DNA from: a virus
Length of the DNA stretch: 44,321 bases
IMG/VR virus record: IMGVR_UViG_3300008262_000697
Location: 1 to 44,321 of that record
Direction: 5' to 3' (one strand)
A model generated the notes under the pieces. The model was not told the DNA's origin. It did no database searches and saw nothing but the letters and a program-made list of their open reading frames with translations. The position numbers and the translations under genes were made by a program. Of the stretch, positions 7,357 through 14,877 are shown piece by piece; positions within the stretch are counted from its first letter, which is position 1; every line of letters starts with the position of its first letter.

Positions 7357-7604
7357 TGAACTTGACGAGTGAACAGAAAACCGAATTGCATAAAGCAATT
7401 CGTGAAATTAGTGATTCAATGACACGCACAGAAGCAGAGCGTGATTTGATTAAAGAAATTGTAAAAGATCAATCTGATCAATTGCAAATTCCTAAGAAAG
7501 TTATCTCCAAAATTGCAAAAACATTCCACAGACAAAACCTTGCACAAGAAGTTGCAGAGCATGAAGAATTTGTGGAGTTGTATGAGAAAGTCACGTCGAA
7601 ATAA
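7356..7604 (+). CDS. dsbA: DsbA-like double-stranded DNA-binding protein
   Basis: 82 aa, all-helical and rich in Lys and Glu, starting TAATG after the previous stop. The plan and the ending (EEFVELYEKVTSK) resemble T4 DsbA, which ends in a VVELYDTVFSK-type motif. T4 DsbA binds DNA near late promoters. The stop codon lies in the first arm of a terminator hairpin, so this is the last gene of its operon. Confidence 0.7.
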   Translation: MNLTSEQKTELHKAIREISDSMTRTEAERDLIKEIVKDQSDQLQIPKKVISKIAKTFHRQNLAQEVAEHEEFVELYEKVTSK

Positions 7605-7626
7605 CCCTACACCTCGTGGGGTTATT
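7600..7626 (+). terminator. Terminator hairpin
   Basis: AATAACCC (7600-7607) pairs with GGGTTATT (7619-7626). The hairpin overlaps the dsbA stop codon and precedes a strong promoter. The T run is poor, so efficiency is uncertain. Confidence 0.6.
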
Positions 7627-7638
7627 GCAAATTAGTTG

Positions 7639-7667
7639 TTGCCTTTTATTGTGAATTGATGTATAAT
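7639..7667 (+). promoter_or_regulatory. Sigma70-like promoter
   Basis: TTGCCT (7639-7644), 17-nt spacer, TATAAT (7662-7667), preceded by TG-type extended -10 (GATG). A GGAGG ribosome-binding site follows before the gene at 7696. Confidence 0.85.
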
Positions 7668-7695
7668 AGATATTATTAATGGAGGTTACAAACCT

Positions 7696-8805
7696 ATGGC
7701 AACAACAAAGCGTCGTATCAAAGGTCACGCTATTCTTGCATCCCGCAAAGAAACGATGGCTAATGAACCAGTTGTTACACTTGACAACTACAACTCGAGT
7801 CTTAATACAGCACTGTCTTGGTACACAGAGCATGCAAACGAAAAACAACTTCGTAAGTTTGCTCTGGAGTACTTTGCTAAACTTAGCAAGAAAGCAGAAG
7901 TATTGGCTATCAGCAAAGCAAGCGATTCAGAAATCCGACAGCTGGCAATCATCTGTCGTCTGAAGACACGTGAGCAATTCCTAACAGAAAAGCATATCGA
8001 CTTCATCAGCAAAACTGTTGATGACCTCATGTTCAAGTATAAGGTTGTCAAAGAGAAGAAAACAGAAGTCGTTAAGACCAATGTTATTTCTATTCAAGAG
8101 CGTATCGAAGAAAAAGCCAGAGAACTTGCTGGTGAAATCGAAGGTGCGATTGATGACTTTGTATTGAGTAAAGGTAAGACTACTTTCTCTGCCAAAAACT
8201 ATTTGCTGGCTAATTCAGTATCAGCACCCATCGCTAAAAAGATCGGTGATCTGTTCGTTGGAACATATAACGAACTCGCAGATGCCATCAATGAAGAAGA
8301 TGAACAGCTTGTTGAGGGATACAGCAATTTCTCAAAACGAGAATTGAAAGCGTTTCATAAGTTTGTTGGACAGATCGTTGAAGACTGCGAGCAGATGGTG
8401 CAAACTGCTAAGGCTACACGTGCACCACGTAAGCGTAAATCAACACCACCAAGCAAAGTTGTTGGTAAACTCAAATTTATGAGAGAGTTTGCTGAACTTA
8501 AACTCAAGTCTTGTAAACCAGAAGACATTCTCACTGCCAGTGAGTTGTGGGTATACAATACGAAATACCGTAAGGTTCAAGTATACAAGGCAGAGATGGA
8601 CACACTTGGTGTCAAAGGAACTACGATTATCGGATTCAGCATCAAGGATTCGCTATCATTTACACTACGCAAACCAGAAGAATTCTTTAAGGATACTGCA
8701 CTTGGTAAACGTGGACTCAATGGTGCGATTAAGAAACTTACTACAAAATCTAGCACACCAAATGGTCGTATTAACGCAGAGTGTGTTCTGTTGGGAGCAT
8801 TTTAA
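7696..8805 (+). CDS. Conserved T4-like phage protein, 369 aa, unknown
   Basis: Strong promoter and GGAGG upstream. Predicted mostly helical N-terminal two-thirds (HANEKQLRKFALEYFAKLSK), a basic segment (APRKRKSTPPSK, about 235-247) and a C-terminal beta-rich part (VKGTTIIGFSIKDSLSFTLR). Proteins of this size and position beside RNase H occur in T4-like cyanophages and pelagiphages. The basic stretch suggests nucleic-acid contact. Function not known. Confidence 0.75.
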   Translation: MATTKRRIKGHAILASRKETMANEPVVTLDNYNSSLNTALSWYTEHANEKQLRKFALEYFAKLSKKAEVLAISKASDSEIRQLAIICRLKTREQFLTEKHIDFISKTVDDLMFKYKVVKEKKTEVVKTNVISIQERIEEKARELAGEIEGAIDDFVLSKGKTTFSAKNYLLANSVSAPIAKKIGDLFVGTYNELADAINEEDEQLVEGYSNFSKRELKAFHKFVGQIVEDCEQMVQTAKATRAPRKRKSTPPSKVVGKLKFMREFAELKLKSCKPEDILTASELWVYNTKYRKVQVYKAEMDTLGVKGTTIIGFSIKDSLSFTLRKPEEFFKDTALGKRGLNGAIKKLTTKSSTPNGRINAECVLLGAF

Positions 8806-8807
8806 TT

Positions 8808-9713
8808 ATGATTTTAGTTGACTATTCACAAGTGGCACTTGCTGCCATTCTTACCTTCCAACGAGAACTCAAAGGAACAGAGTCTGAAGTGAAGAATCTT
8901 ATTCGTCACGTGACTCTTTCTACTCTCAAGTCATACAAGAAAAAGTATGCTAAAGAGTATGGAGAACTTGTCGTGTGTTGCGATGGTCGTAAGTATTGGA
9001 GACGAGAAGTCTTTGAACACTACAAGGCTAGTCGTAAAAAGATGCGTGATAACTCCGACTTGGATTGGCACTTGATCTTTGACACATTGAATGAGATGCG
9101 TCAAGAGATTGCAGAGCACTTTCCATGGCGAGTGATTCATGTTGATCGTGCTGAAGCAGACGATATTATTGCAGTGCTTACCGAGTATGTGCAAAGTAAT
9201 GAGTTGATGCTTGCTGGTTTGGTTGAAGAACCACAGAAGATTCTTATTCTTTCTTCTGACAAAGACTTCAAGCAACTACAACTCGCACCATTCTCGTCAG
9301 GTAATGTGCGTCAGTGGTCACCTATGCAGAAGAAGTTTATCACTGCTTCAAAGCAGGAAATCATAGACTTTACTGTTGAGCATATTGTCAAAGGTGACAC
9401 AGGTGATGGTATTCCAAACATTCTATCTAAGGATGATGTGTTTGTAGTTGGAGATCGTCAAAAACCTGTCAGTGCAAAAAGACTGGCAGAGTTTTATGAA
9501 AAGGGTATTGATGCATGTCGCACTGATGAGGAAAAACGAAACTGGCAACGTAATGCAAAACTAATTGCATTTGATAATATTCCAGCAGAAGTCAAACAGT
9601 CTATCGTGAATACATACATAAGTAGTAAACCTAAGGGAGATAAGATGACTGTGATGAATTATCTCATGGAACATCGTTGTCGTTTATTGTTGGATGAAAT
9701 CGAGGACTTCTAA
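8808..9713 (+). CDS. rnh: RNase H / 5'-3' exonuclease (FEN family)
   Basis: 301 aa from ATG 8808; an upstream in-frame ATG overlaps the previous gene. Acidic metal-binding residues lie in MILVDYSQ (Asp5), CCDGRKYWRRE (Asp59), DRAEADDI (113-120), SSDKDFKQL (Asp151, Asp153) and GDTGDGIPN (Asp197, Asp200). This is the T4 Rnh/FEN-1 arrangement. The enzyme removes RNA primers from lagging strands, working with gp32. All catalytic positions are present. Confidence 0.92.
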   Translation: MILVDYSQVALAAILTFQRELKGTESEVKNLIRHVTLSTLKSYKKKYAKEYGELVVCCDGRKYWRREVFEHYKASRKKMRDNSDLDWHLIFDTLNEMRQEIAEHFPWRVIHVDRAEADDIIAVLTEYVQSNELMLAGLVEEPQKILILSSDKDFKQLQLAPFSSGNVRQWSPMQKKFITASKQEIIDFTVEHIVKGDTGDGIPNILSKDDVFVVGDRQKPVSAKRLAEFYEKGIDACRTDEEKRNWQRNAKLIAFDNIPAEVKQSIVNTYISSKPKGDKMTVMNYLMEHRCRLLLDEIEDF

Positions 9714-10141
9714 TGAAGAAATATCTTGTAGAAATGTTAAAAGAAATTAACGAAGACCCAAAAACAATTGAGAAATACAAAAGTGAGTTTCTTTTGAAAG
9801 CACTATTTGCTCATGCGTTCTTGGATAGTCATAAGTGGTTGTTGCCAGAGGGTGAACCACCATTTAAACCTGCTTCTGAACCTATGGGCATGACAGAGAC
9901 AAATCTCTATACTGAGGCACGTAGATTGTATGTATTCATGCGACCAGACATAAAACCTTTAAAGAGAGAATCTCTGTTTGTTGGTTTATTGGAAGGTATT
10001 CATCCAGAGGAAGCGAAGGTAGTAATTGCAGTTAAGGATCAGAAGTTGCATAAGCTGTTTCCAAAGATTACACATAAACTTGTAGCGGATGCAGGATTCA
10101 TCCCTCCACCTGCAAAAAAAGGTGTTGACAAAAATACCTAA
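9713..10141 (+). CDS. DUF6433-like phage protein, 142 aa
   Basis: TAATG overlap with RNase H. Helical protein starting KKYLVEMLKEINEDPKTIEK, with HAFLDSHKWLLPEGEPPFKP and a C-terminal KKGVDKNT. The plan matches a conserved T4-like phage family of unknown function (DUF6433, from memory). Placement beside rnh suggests a replication link. The promoter for the next gene begins in its last codons. Confidence 0.65.
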   Translation: MKKYLVEMLKEINEDPKTIEKYKSEFLLKALFAHAFLDSHKWLLPEGEPPFKPASEPMGMTETNLYTEARRLYVFMRPDIKPLKRESLFVGLLEGIHPEEAKVVIAVKDQKLHKLFPKITHKLVADAGFIPPPAKKGVDKNT

Positions 10142-10153
10142 TTGTAGTATAAT
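10125..10153 (+). promoter_or_regulatory. Sigma70-like promoter, leaderless gene
   Basis: TTGACA (10125-10130), 17-nt spacer, TATAAT (10148-10153). The ATG of the next gene is exactly 7 nt after the -10, so the mRNA should start at its A. Confidence 0.85.
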
Positions 10154-10159
10154 TATATT

Positions 10160-10846
10160 ATGGAAAAACCTACTAGTGAATTTTTTGCAACTTTGGGACA
10201 ATACGTCTACAAATACATCGACAACGATGGCAAACTACTTTATGTTGGCAAGGGAAATGGAGATCGTTGCCTTGCCCATTTAAAGGACAAAGGATTCTTG
10301 TTTGAGCACTGCTACATTGTTGCAAGAAATCTGGAGTTGTTTGGTGGTAAAAAAGATGGTGAGTCTTTCCTACTTGAGTCTTATTTAATTGCAACTGAAA
10401 ATCCAGAAGCAAACTCTGTTTCTGGTCACTACAAGGAGTGTTTTATTATGAAGCCATTGTCCTCGATGTTCTCTGAATTTCAGAACGAGCAGTATGATAA
10501 CTTTGAGAGTCTGCCTGAATGGTTTACTCTTAACTATCATGTATTCAAAAATAAGTTGAGAGAGATTAAAATCAATTCGACCTCGACATTCTTTTTGAGC
10601 AGTGCACGCAACAACATGTATATGATGTGGTATTGGTCTACAGTCGAATCCAACGAACCAGTAAAAGTAACCTTCGAGTTTAACGCACAAGACGATAAAC
10701 TTGAGGCTATGAAGAAACAAATGAAAGAGTGGCTCAAAGAAGGTGGGTACACTAAGACATTTGCTGATGGCAAAGAAAGCAAAATGGCAGTTAATGCTAA
10801 AAACATTAATGATGTCATCTCTCTATTTGAAGCATTCATGAAGTGA
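10160..10846 (+). CDS. GIY-YIG nuclease-domain protein
   Basis: 228 aa. The N-terminus YVYKYIDNDGKLLYVGKGNG supplies the GIY-YIG core, followed by RCLAHLK and a candidate catalytic Glu in GESFLLESYLI. The C-terminal half is unrelated and ends with a basic helical segment. No ribosome-binding site can precede this ATG if transcription starts at the predicted site, so translation is probably leaderless. It could be a homing-type or repair-type nuclease; no interrupted target gene is visible beside it. Confidence 0.75.
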   Translation: MEKPTSEFFATLGQYVYKYIDNDGKLLYVGKGNGDRCLAHLKDKGFLFEHCYIVARNLELFGGKKDGESFLLESYLIATENPEANSVSGHYKECFIMKPLSSMFSEFQNEQYDNFESLPEWFTLNYHVFKNKLREIKINSTSTFFLSSARNNMYMMWYWSTVESNEPVKVTFEFNAQDDKLEAMKKQMKEWLKEGGYTKTFADGKESKMAVNAKNINDVISLFEAFMK

Positions 10847-10861
10847 AAGGAAAACTATATC

Positions 10862-11407
10862 ATGCCTAATTGGTGCAACAACTATGCGACTTTAACTGGT
10901 CCAAAAGAAAAGATTGATCAACTTATCGTTGAGATGAAGAAGTCAGATGAACGAGATAGTCCTTATGAAATTCTCAATATTCTGCGACCACGTCCTGCTG
11001 ATCAAGAAGAAAATTGGTACAGCTGGAATGTAGAAAACTGGGGTACGAAGTGGGATATCAGTCTCGCTGGATATGAAATTGTAGATGAAACTACTGTCAC
11101 AATTTCGTTTGACTCTGCTTGGTCACCACCCACTTGCATTTACGAGTTTCTCGTCGGAGAGGGTTGGAACGTAGATGCTTATTACTATGAACCTGGAATG
11201 GCATTTTGTGGTCGTTACCAAGATGGTTACGATGACTTCTACGAATATTCTGACATGTCAGCTGATGAGATTGAGGAAGAAATTCCTTCTGAGATTAATG
11301 AGATGTTTTGTATCTCTGAAGATGTTCGTGCTTGGCAAGAGGACAATGAAGATGAATGGGATCCTGCCGAAGAACTAGAAAAGATCGAGGTGCCAAAAAA
11401 TGACTAA
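10862..11407 (+). CDS. Api92/YubB-like (DUF1281) protein
   Basis: 181 aa starting MPNWCNNYATLTGP, then ILNILRPRP, WYSWNVENWGTKWD and FDSAWSPPT. These are the hallmarks of the ferredoxin-like domain in Api92-like phage and YubB plasmid proteins. The C-terminus is very acidic. Family function is not established. Confidence 0.85.
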   Translation: MPNWCNNYATLTGPKEKIDQLIVEMKKSDERDSPYEILNILRPRPADQEENWYSWNVENWGTKWDISLAGYEIVDETTVTISFDSAWSPPTCIYEFLVGEGWNVDAYYYEPGMAFCGRYQDGYDDFYEYSDMSADEIEEEIPSEINEMFCISEDVRAWQEDNEDEWDPAEELEKIEVPKND

Positions 11408-11528
11408 TCTTATTATTGGTTTTGTTTTGGGTATAATTGTCTCAACTGTTGGGTTTAGTAATTTTGCTAACTTTGCAGATAGACAACTTGATAATGCGAA
11501 AGTTGTAATTAAGGAGAATGTGAAATGA
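11400..11528 (+). CDS. Small membrane-anchored protein, 42 aa
   Basis: Overlaps both neighbours. MTNLIIGFVLGIIVSTVGFS is one membrane helix, followed by NFADRQLDNAKVVIKENVK. Likely coupled to the lipoprotein gene that follows. Confidence 0.6.
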   Translation: MTNLIIGFVLGIIVSTVGFSNFANFADRQLDNAKVVIKENVK

Positions 11529-12055
11529 AAAAGCGAATCCTCGCTATGGCTGTAATCGCACTGATGCTTGGTGCATGTAGTTCGACTAAACCTACTGGAC
11601 AAATGACACAGGAGGGTGCTTCCTTAGCGAAGAATTTCGGTAAGGTTGAGGTAGAGTTTTCTACGTTTGGTGATTGGAAAGCAATTAAATCTACTGCATC
11701 TGCTAACGTGCCAATTGAACATGATGCTGGCATTGAACAGGCTATGAACCTTGCAACACTACGTGCAAAGCGTAACATTGTAGAGTTTATTCAGTCTGAT
11801 CTAAAGTCGAAGAAAACATCTGATGCTTTTACTGATGCGTTGATTGATCAAAATGTTAGCAAAGATCGAGCAACTAAAATGTCTCAGAAAATCACTGAGT
11901 CTATCGTAGAAGAATCTTCTGGTATTCTCCGTGGGGCATATATCGATGATCGCAAAATCACCGATGATGGTAAGAATGTGACAGTGATGATCGTAGTGGA
12001 CAAGCGTTCACTTGAATCTTCTGCTAAACTTAAATCGATGATGCTCGCAAAATGA
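11525..12055 (+). CDS. Outer-membrane lipoprotein, LPP20-like
   Basis: 176 aa with a lipoprotein signal (LAMAVIALMLGACSS, lipobox LGAC). The mature region has QAMNLATLRAKRNIVEFIQS and IVEESSGILRGAYIDD, resembling LPP20-type lipoproteins in which an AxxxA helix is followed by beta strands. Overlaps the next gene, which has a related domain. Envelope proteins of this type are uncommon in T4-like phages. A role in altering the host surface is inferred only. Confidence 0.7.
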   Translation: MKKRILAMAVIALMLGACSSTKPTGQMTQEGASLAKNFGKVEVEFSTFGDWKAIKSTASANVPIEHDAGIEQAMNLATLRAKRNIVEFIQSDLKSKKTSDAFTDALIDQNVSKDRATKMSQKITESIVEESSGILRGAYIDDRKITDDGKNVTVMIVVDKRSLESSAKLKSMMLAK

Positions 12056-13044
12056 AATATCTTTTCGTAATTCTGCTATTGATTAGTAACATCGCCAGTG
12101 CAAAAGAGGTAACAGTTACTGGCTATGGATCTACCTATGATGCTGCACTTGCAAACGCAAAGATGCAAGCACTTGAGAGTGTCACTGGTACTTTCATCAC
12201 AGGCGAGCAAGAATACAAAAACGGAAAATATAGTGATAGTGCCAAGCAGTACAATGGTGGTATCATTAAGTCTTTTCGTGTCACAGAGTATAAACAAGTA
12301 AACTCTGGTGTGGAAGTCACTATTATTGCAGATGTAGTAGAAAAGAAAGATAATCGTGTAACAGGCAAGAATGAACAAGAGTTCAACATTGAGTTTGGAG
12401 AACACGAACAACGTAGAGGTGTAGTTGATAAACTGGACAATGTAAACAGCATGATTGCATTTACAGTGAGCAGACCTGCCTATGAGATAGATCGCAACAG
12501 TTCTATTGTTACACTAAACATCGGCATGCAACTACAACCGAAATGGGTTTCAGATCTGCAAGCATTCACTTCTGTGATTGATGAGAAAGGTAAAACAAGA
12601 AGCAACACATATGCCAATATTCATGGTGGTGTGGTGAGTGGTTTGATAACTATCAATCCATTAATCGCTGCAGTCTTCGGTAGTGCTACTGCTCCATCAC
12701 AACCTGAGTATTCAGAACAGAACATGGTATGCTTTGCGAGCAGTCGTGGTTCTTTTATGGATTGTAAAAACATTGGTGTTACTTTTGTGAACATTCCAAA
12801 GTACCCAAAATTGATTGTTGAGGTAGTGGTGAATGGTGTTTCATACGTAGCATATGAATCGGAAATAGAAATGCAATTGTATGAGTACATCTATCCAGGA
12901 GATTACAAACAACATAAGATCTTTAAATCTTATAGAGAAACAGTGCATCAACCAACGTGGATGATTTACACTGGAGAGAGACAAAGTAAGCGTGTGCAGT
13001 TTAGACTTGAGAATCATATCGCTAAAAATGTAGACTTGGTGTGA
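12052..13044 (+). CDS. Secreted FlgT/LPP20-like envelope protein
   Basis: 330 aa with a signal peptide (MKYLFVILLLISNIASA). Residues 20-95 (VTVTGYGSTYDAALANAKMQ, then GGIIKSFRVTEY) match the plan of FlgT N-terminal/LPP20-like domains, where a signal is followed by a dodecin-like alpha/beta unit. A beta-rich middle and C-terminal part follow. Overlaps the lipoprotein gene by ATGA, so the two probably act together in the periplasm or outer membrane. Specific role unknown. Confidence 0.7.
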   Translation: MKYLFVILLLISNIASAKEVTVTGYGSTYDAALANAKMQALESVTGTFITGEQEYKNGKYSDSAKQYNGGIIKSFRVTEYKQVNSGVEVTIIADVVEKKDNRVTGKNEQEFNIEFGEHEQRRGVVDKLDNVNSMIAFTVSRPAYEIDRNSSIVTLNIGMQLQPKWVSDLQAFTSVIDEKGKTRSNTYANIHGGVVSGLITINPLIAAVFGSATAPSQPEYSEQNMVCFASSRGSFMDCKNIGVTFVNIPKYPKLIVEVVVNGVSYVAYESEIEMQLYEYIYPGDYKQHKIFKSYRETVHQPTWMIYTGERQSKRVQFRLENHIAKNVDLV

Positions 13045-13364
13045 AGATCATCTTTGATGGATATGCAGACTTAGACACAGATGAAGAGTACATTGAAGGT
13101 GGTAATCACTCACTGATGTCTTTCGCAGTATTTGTTCATAAAGATTCTCTCAATGGAGAAGAATTTCCTGAGCACGAACAGACTCCATGGGCATTGATTC
13201 ATCGTCCAAAGGATGAAGTTTGTATCTGGGTTTGGTATAACGAAGAAGATGACTCTGTTGAAGTCGTCCCATTCGAAGATGGATCTACAGAAATGGATCA
13301 TGAGTTGATTTATCAGATCATTGATAAGTTAGACAGAGGTGAGTATGAAACAGAAATGGGTTGA
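13041..13364 (+). CDS. Acidic protein, 107 aa, GTG start
   Basis: Uses GTG at 13041, overlapping the previous stop (GTGTGA). Strongly acidic, with VCIWVWYNEEDDSVEVVPFE. Probably one alpha/beta domain. Not recognised. Its end overlaps the deaminase remnant. Confidence 0.6.
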   Translation: MKIIFDGYADLDTDEEYIEGGNHSLMSFAVFVHKDSLNGEEFPEHEQTPWALIHRPKDEVCIWVWYNEEDDSVEVVPFEDGSTEMDHELIYQIIDKLDRGEYETEMG

Positions 13365-13691
13365 CGCATTTATGGACACAGCTGAACGATTTGCTCAGCT
13401 ATCAAGTGCGAAAAGATTGCAGGTCGGTGCGGTTGTCGTGAAAGACAATCGTATCATTTCAATTGGATATAATGGTATGCCATCTGGATGGACAAACGAA
13501 TGTGAGAATACAATTCAGCATTCAGATGACACAGTGAGTTTGGTAACCAAAGATGAAGTGATTCATGCAGAAGCAAATTCTATGGAGCAGGGATAAGTAA
13601 AGTGTATTACCGTGATACATACAGAGACAGTATCGGGTTAGACTTTTTGGAAAAATGTAATATAGAAATTGAAAGGGTAATATGTCAGTGA
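13345..13691 (+). pseudogene. dCMP deaminase with internal deletion
   Basis: The N-terminal part (MKQKWVDAFMDTAERFAQLS, KRLQVGAVVVKDNRIISIGY and VIHAEANSME) is typical dCMP deaminase with the HAE zinc motif, but it stops at 13596. The C-terminal part continues in another frame: AGISKVYYRDTYRDSIGLDF then LEKC. The segment expected between HAEAN and AGIS, about 30-35 residues with the PCxxC zinc ligands, is missing. Without PCxxC the protein cannot bind catalytic zinc. The start at 13345 is chosen for the AGGTGAG upstream. A deletion in the phage or an assembly gap are both possible. Confidence 0.85.
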
Positions 13692-14131
13692 CATTAAAAA
13701 ATCTTGAGAGCGCATTGGCTGGTGAGTCAATGGCTCATATCAAGTATCGTTATTTCGCTAGGATTGCAATGGAAGAGGGTTACGAAGATGTTGCAAAACA
13801 TTTTTGGAAAACTGCCGACCAAGAACTCCAACACGCATGGGGTCATCTTGAGTTGTTAATCGGTAAGCCATCCACTAAGGAATGTTTGCAGAAAGCAATT
13901 GATGGAGAGACTTATGAGTATACAGAAATGTATCCGCAGTTCCATGCCATTGCAGTAAAAGAGGGTGATGTTCATGCAGCTGGTATTGCAGTTGAACAGA
14001 TCGCTGAGTCTAAAGAACATGCAGAGCAATTTGCAGAGATTCTTAAGAAAGCAGAGAAGCGATTTGCAGCATTGAAGAAAGTCGAAGAACGACATGCCAA
14101 TGCTTACAAACAAGTACTTGGAGGTCTATAA
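13682..14131 (+). CDS. Rubrerythrin (ferritin-like diiron protein)
   Basis: 149 aa forming a four-helix bundle. Diiron ligands are visible in LESALAGESMAHIKYRYF, DQELQHAWGHLELL and YTEMYPQFHAIAVKEG, with a last E..E..H in VEQIAESKEHAEQF. This is the rubrerythrin domain without its usual C-terminal rubredoxin. The rubredoxin is supplied by the next, overlapping gene. Rubrerythrins reduce peroxide in the cytoplasm using electrons from rubredoxin. Not part of the usual T4-like core. Confidence 0.9.
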   Translation: MSVTLKNLESALAGESMAHIKYRYFARIAMEEGYEDVAKHFWKTADQELQHAWGHLELLIGKPSTKECLQKAIDGETYEYTEMYPQFHAIAVKEGDVHAAGIAVEQIAESKEHAEQFAEILKKAEKRFAALKKVEERHANAYKQVLGGL

Positions 14132-14259
14132 TGGATCATATTTGCGTAGTGTGTGGTCATGTGCATGATGAGGCAACTGAAGGTAAGTGGGATGAACTTC
14201 CCGATGACTTTGAATGTCCAGAGTGTGGTGTAGGTAAAGACGAATACGAAAGTATTTAA
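14131..14259 (+). CDS. Rubredoxin-like protein, 42 aa
   Basis: MDHICVVCGHVHDEATEGKW, then ELPDDFECPECGVGKDEYES. Two CxxC knuckles, with DLPDDF/CPECGVGK spacing, are the classic rubredoxin iron site. Starts in a TAATG overlap with rubrerythrin, so the pair behaves as a split form of the fused enzyme. It would pass electrons to the diiron site. Confidence 0.9.
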   Translation: MDHICVVCGHVHDEATEGKWDELPDDFECPECGVGKDEYESI

Positions 14260-14277
14260 AAATAAATTTAAAAATAC

Positions 14278-14306
14278 TTGACAAATATTCACTTTTGAAG
14301 TAAGAT
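14278..14306 (+). promoter_or_regulatory. Sigma70-like promoter
   Basis: TTGACA (14278-14283), 17-nt spacer, TAAGAT (14301-14306). First of three TTGACA/TAAGAT promoters in the leader of the tRNA array. Confidence 0.75.
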
Positions 14307-14310
14307 TCGT

Positions 14311-14318
14311 TATAAATA
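14311..14318 (+). promoter_or_regulatory. T4-like late promoter box TATAAATA
   Basis: TATAAATA matches the T4 late promoter consensus recognised by gp55 with gp33. It overlaps the region just downstream of an early-type promoter, so the leader may be transcribed early and late. Confidence 0.55.
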
Positions 14319-14370
14319 GATGTAGTCGCTGGGATAACCTTACAAGTTGTAGGGTTATTTCAGAAACTGC

Positions 14371-14399
14371 TTGACAAATAAACCAAATTAAGGTAAGAT
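14371..14399 (+). promoter_or_regulatory. Sigma70-like promoter
   Basis: TTGACA (14371-14376), 17-nt spacer, TAAGAT (14394-14399), 12 nt before the 40-aa leader ORF. Confidence 0.75.
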
Positions 14400-14410
14400 T
14401 CCGTTCTACT

Positions 14411-14533
14411 ATGAAACTCAGAAACATATCCGTTGCGATGCATACCTTATCACAGAAGTGTGATTGGTCAAGTGCACGTCCAACATTTGGATATGCTATT
14501 GAGAATCTACCATGTAGGGGGTTTGGCAAGTAA
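14411..14533 (+). CDS. Possible 40-aa leader peptide
   Basis: Begins MKLRNISVAMHTLSQKCDWS and ends LPCRGFGK. It lies 12 nt after a promoter with no clear ribosome-binding site. Its last codons and stop lie in the left arm of a hairpin (GGGTTTGG...CCAAACCC) that competes with the terminator at 14561-14589. This is the layout of a translation-coupled attenuator; the coding status is not certain. Confidence 0.45.
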   Translation: MKLRNISVAMHTLSQKCDWSSARPTFGYAIENLPCRGFGK

Positions 14534-14594
14534 ATTGTAGAGTAAACAGATTACTTACCAAACCCTCTGAGACGAAAGTCCAGAGGGTTTTTTG
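14518..14594 (+). terminator. Terminator with competing upstream hairpin
   Basis: The terminator stem AACCCTCTG (14561-14569)/CAGAGGGTT (14581-14589) is followed by a T run. The segment GGGTTTGGCAAGTAA, ending at 14533, can instead pair with TTACTTACCAAACCC just before it. The two folds exclude each other, as in attenuators. AAGTAA/TTACTT matches the GTAAGTA dyads seen at three other operon ends. Confidence 0.75.
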
Positions 14595-14604
14595 TTTTAA
14601 GGGG

Positions 14605-14633
14605 TTGACAATAATGTCAACATGAGATAAGAT
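14605..14633 (+). promoter_or_regulatory. Sigma70-like promoter of the tRNA array
   Basis: TTGACA (14605-14610), 17-nt spacer, TAAGAT (14628-14633). TTGACA and TGTCAA (14615-14620 region) form a dyad over the -35, a possible operator. First tRNA begins 34 nt downstream. Confidence 0.75.
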
Positions 14634-14666
14634 CTCGCCCTGTTCTTTAAAAATTCGGGATTCTGT

Positions 14667-14740
14667 TGGGGATTGGTGTAGTGGTAGCACACTTGACTTT
14701 GACTCAAGTAGTACAAGTTCGATTCTTGTATCCCCTGCCA
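14667..14740 (+). tRNA. tRNA-Gln (TTG)
   Basis: Cloverleaf with anticodon loop CTTTGAC, T-arm TACAAG TTCGATT CTTGTA, encoded CCA. T1.T72 is unpaired, as is common in Gln tRNAs. Its GCCA end is the start of a 15-bp inverted repeat. Confidence 0.9.
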
Positions 14741-14870
14741 AACAGAAACATTCTCTGTGATGTGTGCCTTGCTAGGAAACACAGGTACTTACCCTGTGTG
14801 ATAGAATTAGCATTGAGGAGTCACGAAAGTTGAGATAGCGTGAGGGAGACTCAGCATGTTTCTGTTTGGC
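14737..14870 (+). ncRNA. Structured RNA element 1 with 15-bp terminal stem
   Basis: GCCAAACAGAAACAT (14737-14751) is perfectly complementary to 14856-14870. Inside, TGCTA/TAGCA closes the hairpin ACACAGG-TACTTAC-CCTGTGT, and a second arm has GAGTCACG opposite CGTG and GACTC. The element lies between tRNA-Gln and tRNA-Lys and shares the CCA end of tRNA-Gln. No known RNA family was recognised; function unknown. Confidence 0.65.
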
Positions 14871-14877
14871 AAAGTTT

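Noticed and set aside
13597-13681. Programmed frameshift in the dCMP deaminase
   Set aside because: A frameshift would rejoin the frames but could not restore the missing PCxxC segment.
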